Shown one piece after another: positions 32,106-44,523 of a stretch of DNA of 64,000 nt. Every line of letters begins with the position of its first letter. The stretch's first letter is position 1. The translations under genes were made by a program, and so were the position numbers. The stretch spans positions 2,729,001 to 2,793,000 of the forward strand of contig NC_003075.7 of assembly GCF_000001735.4 (NCBI RefSeq), given 5' to 3'. The stretch comes from Arabidopsis thaliana (lineage: Eukaryota > Streptophyta > Magnoliopsida > Brassicales > Brassicaceae). The notes under the pieces were generated by a model that was not told the origin of the DNA, did no database searches, and saw only the letters and a program-made list of their open reading frames with translations.

Positions 32106-33400
32106 CTAGAAATCAAACTGGTCATAGTCAGAAAAGTCACTAGCACCTGAGAAGTCATAGTAACCCTCAAAATCATCATCACCTGACATCAGATCGATAT
32201 CAGAGAAGTCATAAGGGTCTTCGTCTTCTGATGAACCAATGTCGATATCATGAATCGAGTCATTAGGGTGTCTCACAACTTTGACACTCTCAAAACACCG
32301 CTTCTGCAAATCCCCAACAAGGTTAACATTGAAACACCGGCGTAAATCAAGATGTTCCAGGTTTGAGCAATTGTCAAGAATAGCGTTTAAACCGGTGTCT
32401 GACAACCCGTTCCCACAAAGCTGGAGATGGCGAAGTTTCGGCATTGTTTCAGCGATTGCTAGAGCATCATCGTCATTCTCCTTTTGAGGATGCTTGTTCA
32501 GCTTCAAAGTCTTCATATTTAAACAACACTGGCCTACAACTCTGAGAGACTCTACTGAAAATGAGCAGTATGACAACTCGAGTTCTTCAAGTGGAAGTTT
32601 CACAACTGCTTCGACAAATCCATCGTCTGTAATTTGAGAACACCTTATAAGTCTAAGGCTTCTCAGATTACTCGACCTGCAAATAATTGTGTGTAACAAA
32701 GTTAAAAACAACATCTAAGATAGAGAAGAAGAATGACAAAGATCCAAAACATCTTTTTTCTAGCATCCCATAAAAACCTGAACCTAACTATTCATACCTC
32801 AGAAGCATAACAATCTTATAATCAAGTGACTACTTACTACTCCAACATAGAATTTAGATACAATGTAACACAACACAATCATAAGCTACAAATAATTTCC
32901 CCAATTCTCACAAGAAATAGTAACTTCCACAACCAAAAACTGTTCTAACCCTAGAACAAACATATTGAAATCAAATCAATCCAAGTTCTCTAAACAAGGA
33001 ATCAAAAACTCCTTTTGACGGAAATAAAAATTGGCGAAATTTTGAGTGGGAAAAGAGAGAACCTATGGGCGATGTAATTGAGGAGATCAACAGTACCAAA
33101 GTACCAAATACCGATATCAACCAAGCCTCCCTGGCTACGATCAACAGCGTGACGGCACATGATCTCGAGGTTGTAATCCATGTCGTCCAAATCTCCGAGG
33201 TTATGCATGTCAATTTTACGCCACATCGATGGGTCTTTACAAACACGACGCCAAGATCTGCAAACTTTCTGAGCGTTTTCAAGTATCTCAATCGCGCCAA
33301 GACGGTGCAGGATTGCTGAAGTCAGTTCCGGTGGAAGCTCCGTCCAGTTTGTAGATTCTCCGACCTCCATCGCCGCCGGGGGTGAAGACGAAGAAGCCAT
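32106..33400 (-). CDS. SKIP19: SKIP19-type F-box/LRR protein
   Basis: This is a predicted substrate receptor of an SCF (SKP1-CUL1-F-box) ubiquitin ligase. Two exons, 33400-33063 and 32676-32106, join in frame to 302 aa. The F-box (NWTELPPELTSAILHRLGAIEILENAQKVC..WRRVCKDPSMWR) lies in exon 1. Exon 2 carries LRR-type repeats (LEELELSYCSF, MKTLKLNKHP, LRHLQLCGNGLSDTGLNAIL, LEHLDLRRCFNVNLVGDL) and a highly acidic Asp/Ser/Tyr-rich tail ending DYDQFDF. It is the first and best preserved member of the minus-strand array that runs to 53.7 kb, so it may resemble the founder. It likely corresponds to At4g05460. The ATG at 33398-33400 is the first in frame; the frame is open a little further upstream without one. 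Confidence 0.92.
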
Positions 33401-33611
33401 TTCTAAGTATCGAATTGTCAAGAATTATCATCAGTCTCTAATTTTACAATTAGATCCTTATGGTATCACATATCTACGAAACCAGTTTGGGCCAAGCCTA
33501 GTTTAATATTGGGCCTTGGCCTATAATTATATTGTACCCACAGCAAAAGTTGGCAAGAGCAACAAAAAACAAATGTTCTCTCCATTGTTTAGGATAGGCC
33601 TCGGCTAATAA

Positions 33612-34075
33612 ACCGAACCGAATGTACCAAACCGAAACCAAACCAAATCGAACCGAAAATTGAAAAATAACCGAAGGGAAACTAAATTCTATAACCGAAA
33701 GAACCGAAACCGAATGGATAATAACCGAAATATTTTGGGTAACCGAAATATGTTGGGTAACCGAAAATATCCGGAATATAAATATATTTTTAAAAATATT
33801 AGTTATTTCTATACTAAATAACTAAAAATAGTTGAAAATATATACAAAATGGTAAACGTATTTGAAAAATAACCGAAAATATCCAAAAATATCTAAAAAT
33901 ATTCAAAAATAACCGAAATATCCGAAAATATTCAAAGCAAAATAACAAAATGGATATTAAATTTTAAAACCGAAAGAACCAAAACCGAACCAAACTTTCA
34001 AAATAACCGAATAGATACTAAATTTTAGAACCGAAAAACCGATAACCGAATGGATATAACCGTAACCGAATGGAT
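33612..34075. repeat. Degenerate AACCGAAA-rich repeat tract
   Basis: A tract of roughly 460 bp is built of variants of AACCGAA(A/C) and AAATATCCGAAAATA, with pieces such as GGGTAACCGAAATATGTTGG repeated. Similar short tracts lie at 11940-12060 and 16810-17060. Such tracts are common in crucifer intergenic DNA. No coding frame is present. Confidence 0.8.
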
Positions 34076-34255
34076 AAATGAATGTGCAGGACTAGTTCAG
34101 GAAGATTCAATATCTAATACCAATAATAGTCATTGGCATCATAGAGAAAAGAGGAGACATGATCACATGGAACGAGTTCAAAAGTTGATAAGACGATTAA
34201 ACCCAACCCTGTTTTTCTCAGAGTATCCACATGTCTTCATCAGCTGAAGCACAAC

Positions 34256-36351
34256 TCACACACCATTATATGGGTAATCTGCGGTTGAGTCACCGGGGCG
34301 TCTCAACTCTTTGATCATCTCCAAACATCGCTTCTCAAGATTCCCGACAAGGCTAATCCTGAAACACTTGCGTACATCAAGGTGTTCCAGGTGAGGACAA
34401 CCGTCGAGAATGGCATTCAAGCCTGTGTTGGTTAGTCTGTTAGCCATAAGCTGGAGGTGGTGTAGTTTGGGCATGCTTTCAGCAATTGCTAAAGCATCAT
34501 CATCACATTCGAGAGGCCCCATATCGTCTAACACGTTGCTGTCATACTTGTCACTGGCTGGCCATAGGCGGCCTAAGGAGTTTAGCTTCAATGTCTTTAG
34601 CTGTGGGCAAGCGTGGCCTATAGCTTTTAAATCCAGTTTTATACATGAGTGAGTGACCTCGAGGGTTTCAAGCAATGGAATTTTTGCAATTGCGTTCACA
34701 ACTCCTAGTTTCGTCACCCTTGGAAAGCACATTCCAAGTCCAAGACTTCTCAGATTCCTTGATCTGCAAATATATGAGTTAAATCATAAACTATAAGAAG
34801 AAGAAGAGCAATATGTTCTTAAAAAAAACAATAATAATAATATTAGAAATTCTCATAGTACTAATCAACTTAGAAGCATGTAATTAACAAACCATTTGTT
34901 TCAATTGGGACCTAAAAGATCAAACTCTAAAGATGCTTTAAGCAAGTCTATGATAAGAATTCTATAAGTTGATAATCTTCTAATCTTTTTATAATTATAA
35001 TAACCTAACTACTTTTTTCATTATTACCATGACAAAGGACAAGTAATTATGTATGATATAACAGTAACTATGTGAAACAAAACAAGACCCGATCGAATAA
35101 GGACTATATTATAACATCATCATATCAACGGTGACTTCAAAATAAAACTGATGCTTTAAAATAGTATGCATATCTAATCATATCTATGCATACATTCTCG
35201 AGTAAAAGTAAATGTATACATATATATCCAAATTCCTTGGCTTAAAAGATCAAAGTGTAATGATGCTTTAAGATAGGATCTATCATAAGAGTTTTATAAG
35301 GTAATGATATTCTTATATATGCTAATAACCTAATTACTTGTTTTCTATAACCATGACAAGTAAAATATATATATGATGATGATGATAGAGTAATAACGGT
35401 GTGAAACAAAACAAGACTAGAATAGTGTAAGAACAAAGGACTATTATAAATTTATATATAGCAGCGTCATAGCATAGAAATTAGCCTCATATCTAAAACA
35501 CTATTAAGGCATGAAAATCTAAAACAACTACTATCTAAAAACACTATAAAAGCATGAAAATTATCCTTCATATATATCTGTTTATATCTAACCCAAACGT
35601 AGTAAAAGAATATCCAAAGTCCATTCATAGCAGACCGCCAGATCCGGTAAAAGGAAAAAAACATGATAAACTGAGTTTAATTAACACATAATAAACCGAA
35701 CGAAATCAACGATTATAAGTTATCAAATTTTTGCCCTAGCTAATCCTCAGGAGAAAAATGAACAAACACATTTTAGAGATTTCTTTTCTGTCAAAATATA
35801 TGTACTAGGACCATTTGTGTCTAATTCACAGACAGTGAAATCAAATAAAAGCCACATAATTCTCTAAATAGCATTTGGAGATTTCCATGAAAAACCGTTC
35901 AAAGGTTGCTAGCGTGCTTGCGAAGGGAGAGAGAGAACCTATCGGTAATGTAGCTGAGGAGAGAATCGCTCAAGAAGTGTTCATCAACGTTGATCTCTAG
36001 CAAGCCACCCTGGCTGAGATCAACAATGTGACGGCACATGCTCACGAAATCAAAGTTGTACATGAGGCAGTCTCGCGTGTTGATTTTCCGCCACATCGAA
36101 GGGTCTTTACAAATGCGTCGCCACTCTTTACACACCTTCTGAGCGTTGTCCAGTATATCAGTCAGGCTAAGACGCAGCAGGATCGAAGTCGTCAGCTCCG
36201 GCGGAAGATCCACCCAGTTTCTTCGCTCTTTCATCAGCAACGACTCCAACGTAGTGGAGGTTGTCGTTTTCTTGTTTCTTCCTTCTTCATCTTCTTTCAT
36301 GAACAACGACAGCAACGTAGTGGAGGATGTCATTTTCGAGGAGGCTGTCAT
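34256..36351 (-). CDS. F-box/LRR protein, second array member (FBL21-like)
   Basis: Exons 36351-35939 and 34763-34256 join in frame to 306 aa. The F-box is NWVDLPPELTTSILLRLSLT...; the LRR part has LLETLEVTHSCIKLDLKAIG, LKTLKLNSLG, LHHLQLMANRLTNTGLNAIL and LEHLDVRKCFRISLVGNL. The acidic tail of SKIP19 is missing: the protein stops after DYPYNGV. Ahead of the F-box is a Lys/Thr/Ser-rich extension in which a ~19-residue unit (LFMKEDEEGRNKKTTTSTTL / ESLLMKER) is nearly duplicated. The 1175-bp intron resembles the intron of the next array member. Probably At4g05470; predicted SCF receptor, target unknown. Confidence 0.82.
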
Positions 36352-36961
36352 TTTTGAGGATAAGATTAGGTCAAATTAGTGAATAAGAAGTGAAGTGTAT
36401 AGTTTCGGACATTTGAGCTTGCGTCTCTCATTGAAAATTTGGTCGTTGTAGTATACGGTAAGATTCATGCCACGTATTACGTATAATTGACTCAGCAACA
36501 ATTGAAGAGAAATAGAAGTCACGTGACTCCACTTAAATACTTCTTCTTGTGAAACCTTTCACCTTCTTACTTTAGCTTCTCTATTTTTATTTTTTTACAT
36601 TTTCACATGCTCGCAATGGTGTCTTCTTCACTCTCCTGCCGTCCAAACGTAACTTTGTCCTCAAGGTTCATAGCAAAATCCGGAGAGGCTTGCCCGAATC
36701 TGTTAATAGCTTAAAATCACGCGTTCAAAGCTTAATAAGTTTAGAAGGAAATAAGGACTTTGTACTACCAACAACATAGAGAAAAAAAGAGGAGATACGA
36801 AGGAGTTCATAAGTTGACACAACCAACAGAAACCACATGCTCTCTGCATTGTTCAGAAAATTTCAATATCTAATACCAATAATAGTCACTGGCATCATAG
36901 AGAAAAGAGGAGACATGAACGAGTTCATAAGTTGACAAGACCATCAAAAGCAACGATGTGT

Positions 36962-39011
36962 TCAATGATATCGAGATGTAATCATCATCTGAACCACCAT
37001 TGACACACTGATACTATACGGGTAATCCGCAGTTGAGTCATGGGGCCGTCTCAACTCTTTGATCCTCTTCATACATCGCTTTTCAAGATTCCCGACAAGG
37101 TTAATGTTGAAACACTTGCGTACATCAAGGTGTTCTTCCAGGTGAGGACAACCGTCAAGAATGGCATTCAAGCCAGTGTTGGTTAGTCCGTTACCCATAA
37201 GCTGGAGGTGGCGTAGTTTGGGCATGCTTTCAGCGATTGCTAGAGCATCATCATCACATTCGAGAAGGGGAATGTAGCCTACCTGGCTTATGTCATGGGC
37301 CAGCTCTGAGCCTAAGGAGTTTAGCTTCAATGTCTTTAGTTGTGGGCATGCATGGCCTATTGCTTTTAAATCCAGTTTAATCGAGGAGTGGAAGATCACG
37401 AGAGTTTCAAGCAGTGGAAGTTTCTCGATTCCGTTCATTACTCCTTTGTTCGTCATTGGTTCATAGATTGAAATTCCAAGACTTTTCAGATTACATGATC
37501 TGCAAATAATTACGTGAAGAGTTAAATCATTAAGAAGAGTAACAACAATCTGTTATTGAAAACAACGAACAAACACAATTATAAATTCTTATAGTACTAA
37601 CTACTAATCAACTCAGAAGCATGTAAAATATGAAGAACAAAGCATAACATGTCACAGACCAATGCCTTTGAGTACATATGGCTTAAAAAAAATCAAACTG
37701 TATGCTTTAAGCAAGTCTATGACGAGAGTTCTATAAGATAATGATATTCTTATATATGCCAATAACCTAACTACTTGTTTTCTTTAACCATGACAAAGTA
37801 TATGTAATTAATTAAGTATGATGAGAGTAATAGTGTCAAACAAAACAAGACTAGAACAATGTGAGAACAAAGGACCATTATAAATATATAACAGCGTTAT
37901 AGCTAGCAACAATTACTTTGAAAAGAAAATTTGAAAACATTTACTCTAAAACACTATCAAGGCATGAAAATTAGTCTTCATATATATGCATATCTAATCA
38001 TATCTATGCACATATTCTCGTGTAAATGACCAAAAGTAAATGAATATCCAAAGTCCATGGCTTAAAAAATCAAACTGTAATGATATGCTTGAATCAAAGC
38101 TATCATATGAGTTTTATAAGCCAATGACATTCTTATATATGCTAATAACCTAACTACTGGGGTTTTTCAACAATTACAAGTAAAGTTGTATATGATGATA
38201 GAGTAATAACGTTGTGAATTGTGAAACGAAACAAGACTAGAACAATATTGTGAGAACAAAGGACTATTATAAATTTATAACAGCGTCATAGGATGAAAAT
38301 TAGCCTTGATATCTAAAACACTAATAAGGCATTTACTCTAAAACACTATTAAGGCATGAAAAGAATCGAAAACATTAACTCTAAAACTCTATTTAAGGCA
38401 TGAAAAATTAGCCATCATATCTGTGCATATCCAACCGCAAACGTAGTAGTACATGAAACTAAACTTTCAATCAATGAATATCTAAAGTTCATTCTTAGCA
38501 GATCCTGAGGTCTGGTAAAAGAAAAAAGACATAATAACTTAGTTTAACTAAGAGAGAGAGAGAACCTATCGACGATGTAACTGAGGAGAGAATCGCTCAC
38601 GAAGTGTTCAATGTTAATCTCTAGCAAGCCACCTTGGCTGAGATCAACAATGTGACGGCACATGCTCTCGAAATCGAACTCGTACATGAGGCAGTCTCGC
38701 AAGTTGATTTTCCGCCACATGGAAGGGTCTTTACAGATACGTCGCCACGCTCTGCACAGTTTCCGAGCGTTATCCAGTATATCAGTCACGCTAAGTCGGA
38801 GCAGGATCGAAGTCGTCAACTCCGGCGGAAGATCCACCCAGTTGATTCGCTCTTCATCGTCTTTCTTCAGAAACATAGTGGAGGTTGTCCTTCTCTTGTT
38901 TCTTTGCTCTTCATCTTCTTTCATCAGCAACGACTGCAACGTAGTGGAGGTTGCCATTTTCTTGTTTCTTCGCTCTTCGTTTTCTTTCATCATCAGCAAC
39001 GAGGTTCTCAT
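36962..39011 (-). CDS. F-box/LRR protein, third array member
   Basis: Exons 39011-38566 and 37499-36962 join in frame to 327 aa. It is the closest paralogue of the preceding gene and shares its promoter (36352-36470 matches 39012-39125), its first exon and its intron content. The N-terminal extension has three copies of the KE(D/N)EERRNKK-TSTTL unit rather than two. LRRs include LLETLVIFHSSIKLDLKAIG, LRHLQLMGNGLTNTGLNAIL and a one-codon insertion giving HLEEHLDVRKC. The C-terminus (SISVSMVVQMMITSRYH) is unlike the acidic tail of SKIP19 and looks like a frame change after a deletion. Probably At4g05475; predicted SCF receptor. Confidence 0.78.
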
Positions 39012-39639
39012 TTGTGAGGATAAGATTAGGTCAAATTAGTGAATAATAAGTGAAGTGTACGTAGTTTCGGACATTTGGGCTTCTGTCTCTAATTGAAAAT
39101 CTGGTCGTCGTAGTATACGGTTCGATTCATGCCACGTCTGATTAGGTCTCAATAATCCTGAAGACTCAAGCAAGTCCAGCCACACATACTTTTGCCACCA
39201 CATCACTGATATCGTCACGAACATTCTTAGACTCGTTTTTTTTTTTTTTTTTTTTTTGACTCGTTTCTATTTAAGTGTAACGTATCATTCCGTTTGTTTC
39301 TTTTCTTTTGATTTAATGCTAAGATTTTATACCAAATAAAAGTTTACAGAGTAATCTAGCAAGAACAAATTAAAACTTATTTAACAAATTTAAAAACTTA
39401 AAAAAGTTTGGTTAATATTTTATATATTATCAGTTATATTTTTTGGCATACTTTCAATTTGATAAATTAAATAGTGAATAAATGATAAATATATTTAGTT
39501 AGATGAATAAATAGTTAAAGTTTAATGAATAATATGCAAAAATAGGTGTTAATATTGCATCATGATTTCAATACGCGCTAACAAATTCAAAATAACTTCA
39601 AAAGAATTTTCTTTCATAGTTGATAGTCCTGATCACTCA

Positions 39640-39850
39640 AATTAGGAGATGCCAATGAGACGCTTCACTTGGAAGAACATTCAGATTATGATTCTTCAAT
39701 TATGGTTACTTCGAGCATGCGAGATTTTCAAGAAGTGGTGCCGTATTGTTCTTTAGTACTGGATATGAGGACTCATGGTCTGCTACTCACGTGGAGTAAC
39801 AAGCGGGAGGAGGGTTTAGTTAATAAGAAGCTGGGTAGAGTTCTTAAAAA
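39640..39850 (+). pseudogene. LINE endonuclease fragment
   Basis: One frame reads DANETLHLEEHSDYDS, then MRDFQEVV and LVLDMRTHGLLLTWSNKREEG followed by LVNKKLGRVL. This closely follows the apurinic endonuclease region of plant non-LTR retrotransposons, where a GDFNE motif, a TWSN(K/R) motif and a KLDRVL motif are typical. Only about 70 codons remain. The frame runs straight on into duplicated F-box-gene 3' flank from about 39850. Confidence 0.7.
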
Positions 39851-40670
39851 ATCAGAAGGAAATAAGGACTTTGAAACTACCAACATAGAGAAAAGAGGAA
39901 ACATGAACTGGGTTCATAAGTTGACAAGACCAACAAAAACCACATGTTTTCTCGTCAATGTTGAGAAAATTCAGTATTTAATACGAATAATAGTCACTGT
40001 CATCATAGAGAGAAGAGGAAACATGAACGAGTTCATAAGTTGACAAGACCATCAAAAGCAACCATGTGTGTTCAGTGGGAAAGCGTGGCCTAGATAGTTT
40101 TCAAATCCAGTCTAAACGATGAGTTGAAGAACTCGAGGGTTTCAAGCAATGGAAGTTTTCCTTTGTACGTCGTCCTTGGTTCATAGGTTGAAAGTCCAAG
40201 ACTTTTCAGATTTCTTGATCTGCAAATAATTATGTGAAGAGTTAAACCATAAACTAAAAAGAAGAATAACAACGATATGTTAGCACAAAAAAATACCATA
40301 ATTAGCAATTCTCATAGTACTAATCAACTCAGAAGCATAAAAATATGAAGAGCAAAGAATAACTGTATTGATGCTTTAAACAAGTGTATGATATATAAGC
40401 TAACGATATTCTTATTATATAACTACTTGTTATCTTTAACCATGATAAAGGATAAGTAGTTAATTAAGTACGATGAGAGTAGTAACTGTGTGAAACAAAA
40501 CAAGACTAGAACAATGTGAGAACAAAGGACTATTAATAGATTCATAACAGCGGGATAGCATGGAAATTAGCCTTCATATATCTAAAACATTATTAAGGCA
40601 TGAGATTCGAAAACATTTAATTACTCAAACACTACTAAGGCTTTAAGCAAGTCTATGATATATAAGCCAT
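39850..40670 (-). pseudogene. F-box/LRR relic with the middle of exon 2 deleted
   Basis: The segment 40100-40222 reads, on the minus strand, SRNLKSLGLSTYEP and GKLPLLETLEFFNSSFRLDL, the first part of the LRR exon of the third array member, and then stops. Directly downstream (39850-40080) is sequence matching the 3' flank of that gene (36750-36960), so roughly 400 bp of the LRR exon has been lost. Upstream (40230-40670) is intron-like sequence of the same family. No F-box exon is found. It is a broken duplicate. Confidence 0.75.
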
Positions 40671-41004
40671 CTTAAAATTTTGTTATTTGTCATTTGTTTT
40701 TTTATAATGAATATTAATTTTTGATAATTGATTTGCCTTATAAAATTATGAATACCTGAATTTTTTGAATCTAATAGAAGCGGGTCGGATATAAATTTTA
40801 TACTATATATGTTAAATTTGATAAAATGATTAATCTCATTTTATATGGATGATCTGTAATGGATAAATGTGGTAAGTTATAGATGATCTATCTCAAAAAA
40901 AAAAAAAGATGAACAATTAGTTAAAGTTGAATGAATGATATGCAAAATATATATTGTGTTATTTTTTTTTGGTAAGATATATGCTGAGTTATTACAACAA
41001 CGCA

Positions 41005-41335
41005 GTTTAGCTTCAATGTCTTTAATTTAGCCGTGGACAAAAATGTCTTATATAACTTTGAAGTTCAGTTACACCACCATTATTGGTGGTATCTTAACCA
41101 AATTTTAGGCTAAGATTTGTGAAAAAAGTAAAATTATATAAGCCTAAAAATTCTTATATAAGAGCTCTTTCTTCACAAATCTTAGCATAAGAATTTGGCT
41201 AAAATACCACCAATAATGATGCTCTTATATCCACGAAATGGAAGTTTTGCGACTGCTTTCACAAGTCCATTAGGCACCATTCGCCAGCACATTGGAAGTC
41301 CAAGGCTTCTTAATTAGATTACTTAATTAGACAAA
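41005..41335 (-). pseudogene. F-box/LRR exon scrap interrupted by a MITE
   Basis: 41010-41068 and 41228-41310 are similar to consecutive parts of the LRR exon of the array (the TTTAGCTTCAATGTCTTTA block and the GGAAGTTTTGCGACTGCTTTC block). A foldback element sits between them. The remaining frame is broken and no F-box exon remains. Confidence 0.7.
41072..41224. mobile_element. Tourist-like (PIF/Harbinger) foldback MITE
   Basis: This 153-bp element has inverted halves of about 70 bp: CATTATTGGTGGTATCTTAA near the left end matches the reverse complement of TAAAATACCACCAATAATG near the right. It is flanked by the 3-bp repeat TTA (41069-41071 and 41225-41227), as expected for Harbinger-type insertions. 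The inner arms share GCTAAGATTTGTGAA. It has no coding capacity. Confidence 0.85.
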
Positions 41336-42043
41336 TAATTAGGTAAATCATAAACTAATTAAGCAGAATAATTTTCTTCATAGTACTGACCAAATTAGAA
41401 GCGTATGTTATGAACAATATGTATTGTTTAAATTGGGTTCATTAACTAGTACATGTATGAGACATAAGAGTTTTATGAGCGGATGTTCTTCTTCTGCTAA
41501 TAACCTTCTACTTTTCTCATTAACACAAAGTAAGTGTGATGACTCATGAGACATGAGCTAGAGTGACAATGTGAAATAAAACTAGTTACTGCAACATGCA
41601 TGACTTCCAAACGTTTCATCAGCGGAGGCACGGAAGAAGACGACGGACAAGAGGAGGAAGAAGCCATTCAGTGAAATAATTAAGAAGTGAAGTACATTTT
41701 TTTGACGAAGTGAAGCTCTATCAAGCTTTTCCCATTGTGTGTCTCTAATTTACGATTTGGTACTCAATAGTATAATGTATTTATGAAAATCAAATCAGTC
41801 TAAAGTATGGTAAGCCCATTGTTTTGAGAATAATATTATGGCTCTAGGCCGATAAAAAGCTTGGGACTATGTTCTTACCATGTGATGGAAATTACAAGCT
41901 CAAAAGTAAAAGTGGACTCACACGTCCACTGTAACTAGGGACTTACTGAAAGAAAGAGGAAATAACGAGTTCATTACCACTCACCATTGATAGTGTCAAT
42001 TCAACATGTCTCCTTAGTAGTCATAATACAGGTCTGAATGATC

Positions 42044-43252
42044 TTAGAAGTCAGCTGACCTTCTGTAGCCGTACTCAGTGTCATCGCTACCATATGAGTA
42101 ATTTTCCTCTTCTTCGCCTTTTTCGTCTTCTATCGAACCATTATCGGAGAAAATGACATAATTGTAATCATCAAGTACATCATTGGGGCATCTAAAATCT
42201 TTGATCCTCTCCAAACATTGTCTCTCCAAATCCCCAAAAAGGTTAATGTTGAAACACTGGCGTAAATCAAGGCATTCCAGGTGAGGACAACCGTCGAGAA
42301 TGGCATTCAAGCCAATGTTGGTTAGTCCGTTACTAATAAGCTGGAGGTGGAGAAGACCAGGCATGGTGTCAGCAATTGCTAGAGCATCATTGTCACTCTC
42401 ATTTAGATGACTCCAAAACCCCACTAGTTTCAATGTCTTCAGATTTGGACAAGCCTGGCCTATAGTTTTGAAATGCTCTTCTTCGATTGAGCAGTACAAA
42501 AGCTCGAGTTCTTCAAGCAATGGCAGTTTCACGATTGCTTCAAAAATTCCAACACTCGTTATTTGACCACCTTTAACCCTAAGACGTCTCAGATTACTTG
42601 ATCTGCAAAGAGTTGCAATAATGAGTTACAACATGATCTATTGTTTATAAGAACAAAAATAAAGTATCTCCTAGTACTTATCAACTCATAAGTATAAGAG
42701 ACCAAGTAGCTGCAAAAATTCGTGAAAACAATTCTAAGCTATGCAAAGTTGCCCTAATCATTAAGATGGTCGTGAGTTTTTGCCCTAATCATTCCTCACA
42801 ATGGAAAAGAAACGTTATTATGGTTATTTCATTATATTTCATATAATAAAATTTGGATGCTCGTGAGTTTAAGGGTTTATAAAGAACCTCTCGGCCATGT
42901 AGTTGAGTAGAGAAGTGGTCTGAAAGCGCCACTGATCAATGTTGAACTCAAGCAAGCCTCCCTGGCTGAGATCAACGACGTGACGACAACAGGCTTCCAT
43001 AGCGTAAATACAGTACAATCTTCTCAGGTTTCTCATGTCGATTCTACGCCAAATCAATGGGTCTTTAGAGACGCGTCGCCACGATCTGCATACTTTCCGA
43101 GCGTTTTCAAGTATCTCCAATGGGCTAAGACGGAGTAGAATTGAAGACAGCAAATCCGGGGGTAGCTCCGCCCAGTTTGAAGGCTTTTCTTCGCCTTTCA
43201 TCACCGGAAGCTGGGAAGTAGCCAACGGCGGCGAAGACGAGGAAGTAACCAT
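42044..43252 (-). CDS. F-box/LRR protein, array member with full acidic tail
   Basis: Exons 43252-42888 and 42602-42044 join in frame to 307 aa. The F-box is NWAELPPDLLSSILLRLSPL...WRRVSKDPLIWRR. The LRR part has LLEELELLYCSIEEEHFKTI, LKTLKLVGFW, LLHLQLISNGLTNIGLNAIL and LECLDLRQCFNINLFGDL. The tail is rich in Asp/Glu/Ser/Tyr, as in SKIP19. The 285-bp intron is short, unlike the >1-kb introns of the two members to its left, so it belongs to a different branch of the array. All frames are intact; target unknown. Confidence 0.85.
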
Positions 43253-43984
43253 GTCTGAAAATCATAAAATGATGTCAATTCTGTGGAAGTTAAACAAAGA
43301 CAAGTAGTACTTTTCCACTGACCTTTCGGCTTCCTTCTCTAATTTACAATTTGGTCCTCGTAGTATTATGTTTCTATGAGATTGAGTGCAGGCAAAAGTA
43401 TATTGAACTGAAAACCCCAATGTTTTTACTTTTTACAATAATATTATGGGCCTGGGCCGGTAATTACAGTATGAACTTCGACGAGTTGGGTTACTTCGTT
43501 ATCTTGATATAATATTTTTCTCAACAAGAGCTTTGTGACCACAAAAATGTTAAATCTGGTCAAAAAGCTAAACTAAGACAAAGAGAGAGACACACACACG
43601 TCCGTCTATTAGGCAAGAATGAAGTATCTTTAACTCTCTCTCTCTATAAAATTCTATATGCATGACATCCCAAAGCACTACCGCTCCATACGGTTTCGCT
43701 TCCTTCATACAGTTTTTAATTTGACTTCCTCAGAAAGGATGAGAACAAGAGATGGATAGACTTTTTCAGGATAGAACAACAAAATCACCAACTTCACTTG
43801 TTTTTTGTTTTTCCATATCATTTCAAAATCTATCTTTCCATACCATGTTTTGCCATTGAAATATTTTTTATCAGAACCCATAAATTTTAAAAATTTGGAT
43901 CGTAAAAAGTCAGAATCTCAAATGTTCTTCATCATTTGTAGATCTTAAACCTTATTTCTCTTCTTTGTGCTTTTTTTTCAGTTT

Positions 43985-44335
43985 GGTTTGTTATATAATT
44001 TGACTGTCTAAACCCGAACCGGATCGTACCGGTTTGACCCTAATAATAATGCTACATTCATGTACGATCACCATAAAATTGATAATGAGAAACCAACCAA
44101 TCCGAAAGTAAGAACAAATTTACCTCTCAACACAATTATTTGCAGAAGAAAAGACAAATATAAAGACACAAACAGTTTTTAAAAGAGACACCAACATAAT
44201 CAAAGTTTCAACATCGTGATCTAAACCATTTCAGAACAACAATCGAACAAGAGACTTATCGAAATAGGCACAACTACGATAACTCAAAATATTATTGTGT
44301 AGTCTACAAATAACCAAGAATCTAAGAACACCTCA
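43985..44335 (-). repeat. Inverted copy of the EDA35 3' flank
   Basis: Read on the minus strand, this stretch follows 29275-29620 with many substitutions and small indels. Shared blocks include the TTCTTGGTTATT start, the TTGTTGTTCTGAAA(C/T)GGTTTA block, and the CCGGTAC..TCCGGTTCGG block near the end. It carries no EDA35 coding sequence, only the flank. Confidence 0.75.
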
Positions 44336-44523
44336 AATGATGCATCTTAGGTCTATCTTAGACTAATATCTTAGAATTAAATTTTAAAAAATAAAGGGTG
44401 AGTTAAAAATCTATACATGCACCATCAAATAATTAAGAATCTATACATGAAGACCATTTATTTTGGTAATTTTTTCAACTAAAATCTATATAACAAATAT
44501 ATCCCTATAAAGAGATATGATAA

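Noticed and set aside
38634-39039. 125-127-aa plus-strand frames antisense to an F-box exon
   Set aside because: They recur opposite every array member because the sense exon is conserved; a translation shadow, not a gene.
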